Source: Metabacillus halosaccharovorans
Lineage (GTDB): Bacteria > Bacillota > Bacilli > Bacillales > Bacillaceae
Length of the DNA stretch: 64,000 nucleotides
Assembly: GCF_002019635.1 (NCBI RefSeq)
Contig: NZ_KV917372.1
Coordinates: 1,798,001 to 1,862,000, forward strand
Direction of reading: 5' to 3'
The notes below the pieces were generated by a model, which worked only from the letters and a program-made list of their open reading frames with translations, did not search any database and was not told where the DNA came from. This document shows, piece after piece, positions 54,298-64,000 of this stretch (positions are counted from its first letter, which is position 1; each line of letters starts with the position of its first letter). The translations under genes and the position numbers were made by a program.

Positions 54298-55083
54298 ATG
54301 ACGCAAACGACAAAAAAAGATTACACACTTTCATCTGTAAAAAATGCACTTCGCATTTTACGGAAATTTACAATGGACCAACCTGAATTAAAAATTACTG
54401 AGCTTGCTCGGGAGTTAGACCTTGGTAAAAGTACAGTGAGCAGGCTGATGTCAACATTAGCAAGTGAAGGCTTTGTTGAAAAAGATCCGGAAACACAGCG
54501 TTATCGATTAGGATTATCCATCCTTTCTCTCGCAACTGTTTGTACATCAACTTTTGAAATACACAAGGAAGCTATGCCTGTCTTACATGAACTTGTTGAA
54601 AAAACAGGTGAAACATCCCATCTAGCAATCCTTGATGGGCTAGATGTTATTTATTTACACAAGGTAGAAAGTAAGCACCATGTACGAGCTTTCACCCATA
54701 TCGGTAAAAGAAATCCCGCCTATGCAACAAGCTCTGGAAAGGTGCTTTTAGCTTTTAACAATGAAAAAAGAATAGAAAAAACAATTGAAAACGGATTAGA
54801 ACCATTTACACAACATACCATTACAGATCAGAATATATTAATGGAAACCCTTACATATATTCGCGAACAAGGTTATGCCGTAAGTACGGAAGAAATATCT
54901 GAAGGTGTTGTCTCAATTGCCGCTCCAGTAAAGGACTACACAGGACAAGTCATTGCAGCTGTTAATATCGTTGGACCTATTCAACGAGTAAACGATCAAA
55001 CAATCCCAGCACATATTAAAAGAGTTGTAGAAGCAGGTAAAGAAATTTCTAGGCGTTTAGGTTATCGATTTAATCATTATTAA
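54298..55083 (+). CDS. IclR family regulator of the pra genes
   Basis: A 261-residue IclR protein. The winged helix (about 10-70) contains ELKITELARELDLGKSTVSR, and the ligand domain (about 85-255) has SHLAILDG, YATSSGKVLLAF and VSIAAPV. Relatives PcaR, PobR and PcaU respond to protocatechuate or 4-hydroxybenzoate. It is divergent from praB and followed by praH at 24 bases, so it probably senses an early aromatic acid and controls both sides. The ATG follows a TTGGAGAG site. Confidence 0.88.
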   Translation: MTQTTKKDYTLSSVKNALRILRKFTMDQPELKITELARELDLGKSTVSRLMSTLASEGFVEKDPETQRYRLGLSILSLATVCTSTFEIHKEAMPVLHELVEKTGETSHLAILDGLDVIYLHKVESKHHVRAFTHIGKRNPAYATSSGKVLLAFNNEKRIEKTIENGLEPFTQHTITDQNILMETLTYIREQGYAVSTEEISEGVVSIAAPVKDYTGQVIAAVNIVGPIQRVNDQTIPAHIKRVVEAGKEISRRLGYRFNHY

Positions 55084-55107
55084 ATACTTAAAAGGAGCTG
55101 AGGAATC

Positions 55108-56049
55108 ATGCATGATTTTCACACTCATTTTATTCCTGAAGAAGTCGTTGATTGGATAAAAGACCAAAGAAACATCATTAATGCAAGCTGGGAGAAAAAA
55201 AGTCAAGATAAAGAGGAATTTTTATCTATTAACAACAAATGGGCATTTGAACTAAAACAAGAATTCACCAATAAATCTCTATATCTAACAGAACAACAAA
55301 AGATCGGTGTAGACCATTCAGTTGTTTCACCAATTCCTCAGCTATTTTTATATGATTTCCCTTCAGAGATTACGAGAGAATTAGTAGCTGTTTACAACAC
55401 ATCTCTTGCAAAATGGTCACAAGTTCAATCACAAAAAATATCAGCACTTGCCACCGTTTCTCTTAATCACCCTGAAACTGCTGCACAAGACTTAAGAGAT
55501 GCTATGTATATGGGATTAAAAGGTGCCATTATTGGACCAGGATTAAACGGTAAATTATTATCAGACCACTCTTTCACTCCTTTTTGGGAAGAAGCGAATA
55601 TGCAAAAAGCAATCATTTTCATCCATCCTTTATTATGTGAAGATCAACGATTAAACCAGCGCATGATGCCCAACTTAATTGGTGTCCCTTGGGAAACGAC
55701 GATTACTGCTACAGATCTTTTATTAAGTGGCCTATTAGATACATATAACGATATAAAAGTTCTCTTAGCACATGGTGGTGGATTTCTTCCTTATCAAATC
55801 GGTCGTTTGAACAAAGGGTATGAGATGTGGCCACTTGTTTCTAAGAATTTACAAAAGAAACCGATCGAGTACCTAAAAGATTTTTGGTATGATACGGTCT
55901 TATGGAATCCAACTACACTTGACTACTTAGCTAAAACTGTTGGAGAAGAAAGAATTGTTCCAGGGTCCGACTTTCCATTTGACCTTTGTGAATGGCCCCC
56001 AGCAAAACAACTGGCCAAAGGCTCGGAATCTTTACTTCAATCTATCTAA
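55108..56049 (+). CDS. praH: 5-carboxy-2-hydroxymuconate-6-semialdehyde decarboxylase-like amidohydrolase
   Basis: A 313-residue ACMSD-type metal-dependent decarboxylase. Metal ligands: the HxH in HDFHTHFIP, the His in LLAHGGGFLP and the Asp in PGSDFPFD. In the protocatechuate 2,3-cleavage pathway of Paenibacillus this family removes the carboxyl group from the ring-cleavage product, giving 2-hydroxymuconic semialdehyde for PraB. The C-terminus stops at ESLLQSI, without the usual final NxxRL-type helix; a shifted frame just past 56,020 encodes LSNNLVRKE, which resembles it. So the gene may have lost its last residues to a frameshift or to the repeat that follows at 56062. Confidence 0.82.
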   Translation: MHDFHTHFIPEEVVDWIKDQRNIINASWEKKSQDKEEFLSINNKWAFELKQEFTNKSLYLTEQQKIGVDHSVVSPIPQLFLYDFPSEITRELVAVYNTSLAKWSQVQSQKISALATVSLNHPETAAQDLRDAMYMGLKGAIIGPGLNGKLLSDHSFTPFWEEANMQKAIIFIHPLLCEDQRLNQRMMPNLIGVPWETTITATDLLLSGLLDTYNDIKVLLAHGGGFLPYQIGRLNKGYEMWPLVSKNLQKKPIEYLKDFWYDTVLWNPTTLDYLAKTVGEERIVPGSDFPFDLCEWPPAKQLAKGSESLLQSI

Positions 56050-56061
56050 TAATCTGGTACG

Positions 56062-56130
56062 AAAAGAGGCTGACTTGAGAGACACCCCCATCACTGGGGA
56101 CCGTCCCTATATTGTCAGCCTCTTTTTTTA
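56062..56130. terminator. REP-like bidirectional hairpin between praH and pobA
   Basis: AAAAGAGGCTGAC (56062-56074) and GTCAGCCTCTTTT (56114-56126) form a perfect 13-bp outer stem. Inside are two mutually exclusive small hairpins, CCCC/GGGG and GGGAC-C-GTCCC (56097-56107). T/A runs on both sides suit convergent genes. The GGGACCGTCCC core and the layout resemble dispersed REP-type elements I recall from Bacilli; only this copy is in the window. Confidence 0.75.
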
Positions 56131-57651
<1,521 letters not shown>

Positions 57652-58899
57652 TTACATCGTCAAATCTATATCTTTAGACTGCTCTACTTTAATAGGTGCT
57701 GTTTCCTTAATTCCAAAAGTACATATAAATGCAATAAAGGCAGCAATTGCTGTAATCCATAATGGTGCAGTTAGGCTATATTTATCAGCTAATACACCAG
57801 CCATCATCGGACCAGCAAATCCTCCAATAATTTCCCCTGTTAAAATAACGAAACTTATCGCAGTAGCAGTAAATCTGCGAGATACAGATTCAGCCGGCAC
57901 AATATTCATCACAAGTGGTTGATATCCATTACCAATCGAGAGGATAATCATTGAGATAATTAAAACAACAAAGTTTTGATAATATAATGCGATCATGATT
58001 GGAAGGAAAATGGCAATAAATGAAAAGATTTTAAGAATAGGTAATCTTCCTATACGGTCAGATAGTGCAGGTGCTCCCATTTGCCCAACAAACATCATGA
58101 GCCCCATAGCTCCAAGCAACATGCCAATCTGAGCTTCTTTATAGTTTGTTGAGTTCGCTAACATCGTTGGAAGAAAAGCGGTAAGAGTCAGGATGAAGAC
58201 CATATTACAAGTCCCGATAATTGTGCAAAGCCATACGTTTCTAGTTTTAAATACTTTAAGATAATCTGCTTTCGTTGGTTTTACCATTTGTTGCTCCTCG
58301 TCTTGTTCAACAACAAGTTTGGGTTCTCTTAAATACCTCCATAATATAAGACCAACGATGATCCCAGGAATGGCGATGATATAAAATGCTGATCTCCAGC
58401 CTAAGGCTACTGCTAGGGAAACGGTCAAAACTGGTGCCATTGCACCTCCAATTAAAGAGGAAGCGCTTTGGATGACACCCATATTAAATCCCCTTCTTTT
58501 CTCAGAGGACTCCGCCATGACAATCGATTGAACTAACGGCATGACGGGCCCTTCAGCTAATCCCATGATGATTCTTGTCAAAATTAAAGCAATAAACGAA
58601 CCAACAAGCCCGGTTAGTAAGGTAGCAATTGAAAAAACAAAAACAAAGATAACGAGCATGTCCTTCTTTTTCCCTATAAAATCCGAAAGACTAGCGAAGA
58701 TTAACGTAGAGATTCCAAAGAATAAACTTGTAATTCCAACTGTTAAACCAAGCTGTGTATTTGATAGATTCAAATCCGGACCCATAATTGGAAAAACAAA
58801 CCCTAAACTTAAGCGATCTAAAAACACAAGCCCGACGACGAAGAACATAATAATCACAAGGAAATTCTCATAGCGTTTGCTTTTGCTTAATCCTTTCAT
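57652..58899 (-). CDS. MFS transporter, probable aromatic acid:proton symporter
   Basis: A 415-residue major facilitator with 12 predicted transmembrane helices, the loop 2-3 signature in SLSDFIGKKKDML and the helix 4 block RIIMGLAEGPVMPLVQ. It resembles the anion:cation symporter and aromatic acid:H+ groups. The final helix is followed by a short acidic tail. AAGGGGG precedes the ATG at 58899. It is the last gene of the second aromatic cluster, 66 bases after the FAD monooxygenase, and so probably imports that pathway's substrate; 4-hydroxybenzoate uptake is also possible. Confidence 0.85.
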   Translation of the reverse strand: MKGLSKSKRYENFLVIIMFFVVGLVFLDRLSLGFVFPIMGPDLNLSNTQLGLTVGITSLFFGISTLIFASLSDFIGKKKDMLVIFVFVFSIATLLTGLVGSFIALILTRIIMGLAEGPVMPLVQSIVMAESSEKRRGFNMGVIQSASSLIGGAMAPVLTVSLAVALGWRSAFYIIAIPGIIVGLILWRYLREPKLVVEQDEEQQMVKPTKADYLKVFKTRNVWLCTIIGTCNMVFILTLTAFLPTMLANSTNYKEAQIGMLLGAMGLMMFVGQMGAPALSDRIGRLPILKIFSFIAIFLPIMIALYYQNFVVLIISMIILSIGNGYQPLVMNIVPAESVSRRFTATAISFVILTGEIIGGFAGPMMAGVLADKYSLTAPLWITAIAAFIAFICTFGIKETAPIKVEQSKDIDLTM

Positions 58900-58965
58900 T
58901 TAAATGCCCCCTTACCCCTTTTATAATCTCCTCCACTGAAAGCGCATACAAAATCTATTACTCTG

Positions 58966-60120
58966 TTAGACGTTTAACTCAGTTAAGAAAGGTTCATTCA
59001 TTTTTTCCAGAGTCATTTTTACAAACTCTCCTACATTCACTTTTTCTGTCATTTTTCCAGCAGCTGTTAACAATTCCCATTCAACTAATTGGTCGGAATT
59101 CTCTACGATCATTTTGCAGCGCTCAAAACGTTTTTCCATAAATACTTTCATAGTTTCTTTAACAGTAAGGTTATGTTTTAATATATCCGCTAATACAATC
59201 ACATCTTCAATGGCAATCGAAGCTCCTTGCCCAAGATGTGGCGCCGTACCATGTGCTGCATCTCCAACTAGTAAAACATTTCCTTTATACCACGGACTTG
59301 GCATAAGATGAGTAAAAATCGGGCGATAGACAACTTGGGAAGGGTCAACAATCTGCTTGGCCGCATCAGCGATGATTCCTCCAAATTCAGTCATTCTCTC
59401 TTTTAATAAAACATGTAATTGATCATTAGGGAACCGAGGATTTCCTGGTTCGTTTGTTGTGACAAGCAGGTACATTTCGTCTTCTGACATAGGGACCAAT
59501 CCTGCTTTTGCTTCTTTACCATAATAGAACAGACCTTTGTCAATTTCTTTTGGACGTGGTAGATTATATCTCCAAACTCCCTGTCCGCTATAACTTTGTT
59601 CTATTTCTCCAAATAGCAATGTTCTAACCTTAGAATTCGCTCCATCTGAACCGATAACTAAATCGTAGGTTGCAGAAATCCCATTATTCAATTCGACACT
59701 TACACCATTCTCTTTATTTTCAATTTTATTAACAGTCGTACCCATATAGATTTTGGTTCCAATAGCACTAACGGCATCAAACAAAAAATTGTGTAGCTTT
59801 CTTCTCGAGATACCATTAACACCTGGGTACCCTTCTATTGTAGGAGATGCTGTATGAAACAAGAAATGGCCTTGACCAGTATAATAATCAAAACCTGGAT
59901 ATGACGTGCCCTGCTCCATACAAGCATCAGCTAAGCCAATTTCATTAAGTGCTCTCAGTGCGTTAGGTGGCTGAATAATCCCCACTCCATACACGTTCCA
60001 CTCTAATTCTTTTTCAGCTATTTCTACTTCAATCCCCATTTTATTTAAAGCAATAGCTGCAGATAAGCCGCTTATTCCTCCACCTACAACCAGTACCTTT
60101 TTTACATATTTATTTGTCAT
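58966..60120 (-). CDS. FAD-dependent aromatic monooxygenase (salicylate/6-hydroxynicotinate hydroxylase-like)
   Basis: A 384-residue group A flavoprotein monooxygenase: FAD site VVGGGISGLSAAIALNKMG, the DG motif in IGSDGANSKVR and the second FAD motif VLLVGDAAHGTAPHLGQGAS. Its length and GQGAS ending of that motif fit salicylate 1-hydroxylase, 3-hydroxybenzoate 6-hydroxylase and NicC-type enzymes, not PobA. GAGGAGG precedes the ATG. It would hydroxylate the aromatic ring before extradiol cleavage by the dioxygenase at the right edge. The substrate is unknown. Confidence 0.83.
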   Translation of the reverse strand: MTNKYVKKVLVVGGGISGLSAAIALNKMGIEVEIAEKELEWNVYGVGIIQPPNALRALNEIGLADACMEQGTSYPGFDYYTGQGHFLFHTASPTIEGYPGVNGISRRKLHNFLFDAVSAIGTKIYMGTTVNKIENKENGVSVELNNGISATYDLVIGSDGANSKVRTLLFGEIEQSYSGQGVWRYNLPRPKEIDKGLFYYGKEAKAGLVPMSEDEMYLLVTTNEPGNPRFPNDQLHVLLKERMTEFGGIIADAAKQIVDPSQVVYRPIFTHLMPSPWYKGNVLLVGDAAHGTAPHLGQGASIAIEDVIVLADILKHNLTVKETMKVFMEKRFERCKMIVENSDQLVEWELLTAAGKMTEKVNVGEFVKMTLEKMNEPFLTELNV

Positions 60121-60177
60121 GCCAGTACCTCCTCACATTTTATTGAAGTGCTTGCAAAACTCTATATTTTTAAAAAC

Positions 60178-60939
60178 CTAGTTTTTATCATCAATCATTG
60201 CAACTGCCCTCGTCCAGCCTGCGCTCGCTCCCTTTATTTTCACCGGGAGCACAGAGACTTTAAATCCATAAGGTGGTAATTGATCTAAGTTTGCTAGTTT
60301 TTCAATTTGACAATATTCCTTCTCTTTTCCCGCGTAATGAGCTGCCCAAAGGACACCATCACGTGGGTTTTGTTTATAGTCTGCCGCTTGGACGGCGAGT
60401 GGTGTATCCCATCCCCATCCGTCAGTTCCCATCACTCTTATTCCCTGATCAATTAACCAAAGTGTTGCTTCAGCTGATACACCTACATGTATTTCACTAT
60501 AGGTGGATTCATATCTCATTTTGTCCGCATTACAGTGAATCATGACGATATCAAAAGGCTTTAATTCATAATTAATACTCGCTAATTTTTCTTGAAGATC
60601 CACCACGGTGATTGCATATCCTGCAGGTTTGTCAGTAAAATCAAGGACAACACCGTCATTAAAAAACCACTCAAGCGGCATTTCATCAATGGTACGAGCA
60701 GGCTTCCCTTCAGCTGTTGGCCAGTAATGCCAAGGTGCATCTACATGAGTTCCTGCATGACTAGTTAAAGTTAGGAATTCGCCAGCCAGCCCTTTTCTCT
60801 CCGGAAAATCATCAGGACTAACTCCGACAAGCTTTGCTCCAAATTCCGCTCCTTCTTCATGTGTTTCATAGCGGATAGAAAAAGGAAGAGGATCCTGTAA
60901 ATCCTCTTCAATTGATACACTAAGGTCGACAATTTTCAT
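60178..60939 (-). CDS. cyclase family protein (kynurenine formamidase-like metal hydrolase)
   Basis: A 253-residue protein of the cyclase family with the metal motif SHAGTHVDAPWHYWP (HxGTHxDxPxH) and a second His-containing strand in MIHCNADKMRYE. Members include KynB-type formamidases and isatin hydrolase, which use zinc or manganese to open amides, lactones or lactams. It lies 19 bases after the FAH-family gene and before the FAD monooxygenase. Its role in the cluster could be hydrolysis of an amide or lactone precursor; the substrate is not readable. Confidence 0.82.
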   Translation of the reverse strand: MKIVDLSVSIEEDLQDPLPFSIRYETHEEGAEFGAKLVGVSPDDFPERKGLAGEFLTLTSHAGTHVDAPWHYWPTAEGKPARTIDEMPLEWFFNDGVVLDFTDKPAGYAITVVDLQEKLASINYELKPFDIVMIHCNADKMRYESTYSEIHVGVSAEATLWLIDQGIRVMGTDGWGWDTPLAVQAADYKQNPRDGVLWAAHYAGKEKEYCQIEKLANLDQLPPYGFKVSVLPVKIKGASAGWTRAVAMIDDKN

Positions 60940-60958
60940 CTCTAGTCTCTGTCCCTTC

Positions 60959-61867
60959 TTAGATAATCTTATTTTTTAGAGAACCTAGTCCAGTAATCTT
61001 TAATTCCACTTCATCTCCCGGCTCTAACCATGGATGAACATCTGTACCAAGCTCCATTAGGCAACCAAACCCGACCGTTCCTGATCCAATGATATCGCCT
61101 GGATACAAGGTGACTTCCTCTGATGCCCTTTCAATCATGTCTCCAAAACTATAGAATACATCTTTAAAATTCCCCTTCGAGAGAACCTCACCATTTACTG
61201 ATGCCGTCATTTCCAAGTCAAAGACATGACCAACTTTATACGAATCTAGTTCATCTTTTGTTAAGATATAAGGTCCAATAGACGTTGCGAAATCCTTTCC
61301 TTTTGCTGGTCCTAAAAGCACCTTCATTTCTTTCATTTGAAGATCACGTGCAGACCAATCATTCAGGATGGTATAGCCAAAAATATAATCTTCAGCCTCA
61401 CTAGCTTTAATGTTACTTCCTTCTTTTCCAATCACACATGCAAGCTCAAGTTCATAATCAAGTCTTACGCATTTAGCAGGACGTTTTACTTCTTCACCGT
61501 GTCCTTTCATAGAGTGCGGATTTGAAAAATAGAAAATCGGCATTTCATACCATTCGGGTGCCACCGTATCTCCATTTCGCTTTGTTGCATTTTTTACATG
61601 TGTTTCAAAAGCAACAAAGTCCCGGAAACTAGTTGGATTTGGTAAAGGTGGAGCAAGACGTACCTCTTCCAATGAATAGGATGGAACATTTTTATTGTTA
61701 ACAAGCGATTGAACAGTAGGTAGTAATTGATCTTGATTTCTTATAAGTTCCACAATTGAATCAGGTAAATTCCCATCAGATGCGAGATTCAAATCTATTA
61801 ATTTATCATTTTCAAGACACCCTGCACGCATGTTTCCTTCCAAATTGTAAAATGTCACAAATTTCAT
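60959..61867 (-). CDS. fumarylacetoacetate hydrolase (FAH) family enzyme
   Basis: A 302-residue FAH-fold protein. Metal-site residues are in RLDYELELACVIGKEG (Glu pair) and the DWSARDLQMKEM block, with the closing GSGTVGFGCLMELG. The family includes fumarylacetoacetases, acylpyruvases and 2-oxo-hexadienedioate isomerase/decarboxylases (HpaG-type). In a cluster with an extradiol dioxygenase it could process the enol acid left after ring opening. The start follows GAGGAA, 18 bases after the alpha/beta hydrolase stop. Confidence 0.85.
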   Translation of the reverse strand: MKFVTFYNLEGNMRAGCLENDKLIDLNLASDGNLPDSIVELIRNQDQLLPTVQSLVNNKNVPSYSLEEVRLAPPLPNPTSFRDFVAFETHVKNATKRNGDTVAPEWYEMPIFYFSNPHSMKGHGEEVKRPAKCVRLDYELELACVIGKEGSNIKASEAEDYIFGYTILNDWSARDLQMKEMKVLLGPAKGKDFATSIGPYILTKDELDSYKVGHVFDLEMTASVNGEVLSKGNFKDVFYSFGDMIERASEEVTLYPGDIIGSGTVGFGCLMELGTDVHPWLEPGDEVELKITGLGSLKNKII

Positions 61868-61885
61868 TTCCTCAAGCCCCCTGTG

Positions 61886-62992
61886 TTAGCTCGTTAACTG
61901 ATCTTTGAGCCAATCATACATTTCATACGTTTCTGTGATATTATCCACTTGGCAATGAGAAGAACCCGGACTGCTTTTCGGAACAATTTTTAACCATCTT
62001 GGGCAAGTTAAATCATTGTATACGTTATAGGCATTATCCACTGTATTTTGGCGATCATCTTCACCATGAATAATATAAGTAGGCATTTGAATCTTTTCAG
62101 CCATTCCGCGAAGATTATAATGCTCCAGTTTCGCTCTTGCAGCTGGCATGTCTTCCACACCAAAAATATGTTGTAAAATCTTTGCTAAAGGGTGATTGTC
62201 AGGTCGTTTTCTCCAAACATCGTTATAATCATAAACAGCTCCCCAAATTGCACACGCTTTAAATCTTGGTTCAAATGCTGCACATCTTGCTGCCATATAG
62301 CCACCCATTGATACGGCCATGATCCCAATTCGTTCCGGATCGACATCTAAATTGTCAACGGCCCATTCATATGCAGCTGTTCCCGCAGTATTATAATCAT
62401 GTCTTGAATGAATATTGTGAAGTCGCAATGCCCCTCCTTGACCAGGTCCATCAAGTGCTAAAAGAGAAATACCTCTTTGATTTAAAAATTGTGCAGGTCC
62501 ATAGTATAATTCTTCCGCTGTTGAATCTAAGCCACCAAACATGACCATTAATGGTCCTCTTTTTTGTCCAGGTGCTTCAAAGAAATATCCTGGAAGAGAT
62601 GCTTGTTCAAATGGAACGTTAACAGCCTTTGGTGGAATGTCTAGCAATTCTCCGCCCTTTCTAAAGGAGTCAACCGATTTTAAATAGGTTGGTAGTTTTC
62701 GATCATCGTCTGGTTGTAGGAAAAATTCAGCTGTACGGAAATAGTTTGCTGCACGCAAATAGCCTGCACGAGCAGTCTCCTTATGACCTTTATCCATTGC
62801 ATCATTTGCTGTCGATAATGACTTGTTACCAGCGTTCATCCATTCATTATGAAAACTATCAAAGTCACCGAGCTTCATCCGACCGGCGGCATCTAAAATC
62901 TCATTTACTTCACCGCCTCCAAAATAGGATTGGCTAATCATTCTTACTATTTGATAAGACCACATGTAGTTTTCAGGGAAAAAGTGCCACAT
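61886..62992 (-). CDS. alpha/beta hydrolase, possible C-C bond hydrolase (DHPON hydrolase-like)
   Basis: A 368-residue serine-type hydrolase with an N-terminal helical cap (about 30-115) preceding the alpha/beta core. The nucleophile Ser is in MAVSMGGYMAAR, the acid in IHGEDDRQN and the His in GSSHCQVDNI; the oxyanion region is VMFGGLDST. This shape recalls 2,6-dihydroxypseudooxynicotine hydrolase and FrsA-like proteins, some of which cut C-C bonds next to a carbonyl. It sits 100 bases after the extradiol dioxygenase gene, the usual place of a meta-cleavage product hydrolase. Substrate unknown. Confidence 0.82.
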   Translation of the reverse strand: MWHFFPENYMWSYQIVRMISQSYFGGGEVNEILDAAGRMKLGDFDSFHNEWMNAGNKSLSTANDAMDKGHKETARAGYLRAANYFRTAEFFLQPDDDRKLPTYLKSVDSFRKGGELLDIPPKAVNVPFEQASLPGYFFEAPGQKRGPLMVMFGGLDSTAEELYYGPAQFLNQRGISLLALDGPGQGGALRLHNIHSRHDYNTAGTAAYEWAVDNLDVDPERIGIMAVSMGGYMAARCAAFEPRFKACAIWGAVYDYNDVWRKRPDNHPLAKILQHIFGVEDMPAARAKLEHYNLRGMAEKIQMPTYIIHGEDDRQNTVDNAYNVYNDLTCPRWLKIVPKSSPGSSHCQVDNITETYEMYDWLKDQLTS

Positions 62993-63093
62993 CTATAAAA
63001 CATCCTTTCTTTCAATCTGAATCTGTTCAAACTGCTTATCTTTAGGAAATCCATTTGCCACAAAAACAAAAAACAATCTTTAAATCTCGAATA

Positions 63094-64000
63094 TTACTTA
63101 ATAATTTTCCCGGATTTATCCCATGGCATTTCTCTGCCCCAAGCATCGTTTGGATTTTCTGGAAGGCTCCATCTGTAAGGACCAAAATCAGGTGCAAACA
63201 CTAAATGTGCTCCTGCATACAACTCAAAACGATTTCCGCCCGGCTCATCAACATAGAAGAAAAAACCTTCGGCTAGAGCATGACGAGTTGGTCCACCCAT
63301 TGCTAGCTCGTAACCGCTTTCGATAATGTGATCGGCTGCTAATAAAACCTCTTCTCTACTCTCAACTGCGTAACAAACGTGATTGAATCCGCCTGGCTTT
63401 CCATTGTGAGATTTTAAGAAAGCAATATCATGAGAAAGATTTGTTACAGAAAGCCAAGCACCGATTTCAGGACTTCCTGGTTCATTTGCATCTAAAAAGA
63501 TTCCTTCATTATAACGGAATCCGATATTTTGATAGAATTCACGATCTTTTGTCACATCATTACTATGTAGGGTAATGTGATCAATACGACGTGGAGAAAT
63601 TCCGCGTCCTGGATTTTTTTGCGGACGGTTTTTCCATTTACTTTGAAGTGCTGCAGGTGCTTCATAAACTTCTACATCCCAGAAGATTTCCTCTAAATGA
63701 CCATCAGGTGACGTAAATTGGTACGCACGACCATGTCCTAAGTCACCTTCAATCCAGCCAATTCCTTGACCCAGCTTTTCAATCTGAGCTGCTGCTTCTT
63801 CAAGAGCCGCCGGACTATCAGCACGCCAGCCAATATGACCAAGACCAGGTTCTGCCCCCTCTGTAATCTTTAAACTGTGGTGATAATGTTCACCCCATGC
63901 ACGGAAATAAACGGAATTCCCCTTTCTCCCTGACTCCTCTAAACCGATAATATTTTTAAAGAAATCTGCTGATTCTTCTAATTTTGGGCTGATTAATTCA
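63094..64000 (-). CDS. type I (VOC) extradiol dioxygenase, catechol 2,3-dioxygenase-like, partial at right edge
   Basis: The C-terminal 300 or so residues of a two-domain vicinal-oxygen-chelate dioxygenase. Continuous frame is visible from the window edge (ELISPKLEESADFF) to the stop at 63094; a GTG at 63555 is internal, not the start. Likely iron ligands: the His in RRIDHITLHSND, the His in GFNHVCYAVES and the Glu in NRFELYAGAHL. The N-terminal domain is seen as a first VOC repeat with GHIGWRADSP and QFTSPDGHLEEIFWD. It cleaves a catechol next to the hydroxyls and heads the second aromatic cluster. Catechol, a methylcatechol or homoprotocatechuate are possible. Confidence 0.87.
   Translation of the reverse strand, partial: ELISPKLEESADFFKNIIGLEESGRKGNSVYFRAWGEHYHHSLKITEGAEPGLGHIGWRADSPAALEEAAAQIEKLGQGIGWIEGDLGHGRAYQFTSPDGHLEEIFWDVEVYEAPAALQSKWKNRPQKNPGRGISPRRIDHITLHSNDVTKDREFYQNIGFRYNEGIFLDANEPGSPEIGAWLSVTNLSHDIAFLKSHNGKPGGFNHVCYAVESREEVLLAADHIIESGYELAMGGPTRHALAEGFFFYVDEPGGNRFELYAGAHLVFAPDFGPYRWSLPENPNDAWGREMPWDKSGKIIK

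Noticed and set aside
63094-63555. A complete 153-residue single-domain dioxygenase
   Set aside because: The frame continues without a stop to base 64000 and the upstream residues form the first VOC domain, so the GTG at 63555 is internal and the gene is a partial two-domain enzyme.

Overview
The window is AT-rich DNA with Gram-positive ribosome binding sites, lipobox-type lipoproteins, ATPase-less sugar ABC importers and cre-like sites. This points to a Bacillaceae-type Firmicute (Bacillus, Metabacillus, Neobacillus or a relative). Almost every gene belongs to catabolism of plant cell-wall material. I saw no tRNA or rRNA gene, transposase, integrase, phage gene or CRISPR array.

Layout. (1) 0-9.5 kb: a YesN-type response regulator (cut by the left edge) with a YesL-like protein; a GH43 beta-xylosidase; a YagF/YjhG-type D-xylonate dehydratase with a divergent IclR regulator; and a sugar isomerase-like TIM barrel plus a PhyH dioxygenase divergent from an AraC regulator. 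(2) 9.5-28.1 kb: cytoplasmic glycosidases (GH43, GH2, GH127, GH31, GH95) with an ABC importer, an ArsR-type regulator, a von Willebrand-factor-A lipoprotein and an oxidative L-fucose module (aldo/keto reductase, zinc dehydrogenase, lactonase-type amidohydrolase). Together the enzymes could dismantle imported fucosylated xyloglucan-type side chains. (3) 28.2-34.8 kb: a second ABC importer of the LplABC/YtcQ-YteP-YtcP type and its membrane-anchored AraC regulator. (4) 34.9-47.2 kb: a galactomannan/mannobiose locus with an AraC regulator, GH4 alpha-galactosidase, ROK kinase, LacI regulator, GH130 mannosylglucose phosphorylase, cellobiose 2-epimerase, mannose-6-phosphate isomerase and a third ABC importer.

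(5) 47.9-57.3 kb: a complete gene set for 4-hydroxybenzoate to protocatechuate and then the rare protocatechuate 2,3-cleavage (pra) pathway, with an IclR regulator. The order on the minus strand (praB-E-F-G-D-C-A) copies the dmpCEFGHI order, followed by a class III ring-cleavage dioxygenase. The carboxy-semialdehyde decarboxylase (praH) and the 4-hydroxybenzoate hydroxylase (praI/pobA) lie to the right of the regulator. (6) 57.65-64 kb: a second aromatic cluster (MFS transporter, FAD monooxygenase, cyclase, FAH-family hydrolase, alpha/beta hydrolase, and a type I extradiol dioxygenase cut by the right edge), whose substrate I cannot name.

Regulatory structure worth noting: a roughly 110-base block with a GTTC/GAAC-type inverted repeat occurs both at the praB/IclR promoter and upstream of pobA. 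A shared ATTACATG-type operator lies in front of both the ArsR-type regulator and the solute-binding gene of the first sugar importer. Several genes have GTG or TTG starts fixed by their ribosome binding sites, and I have shortened the longest reading frames accordingly where the evidence is clear.
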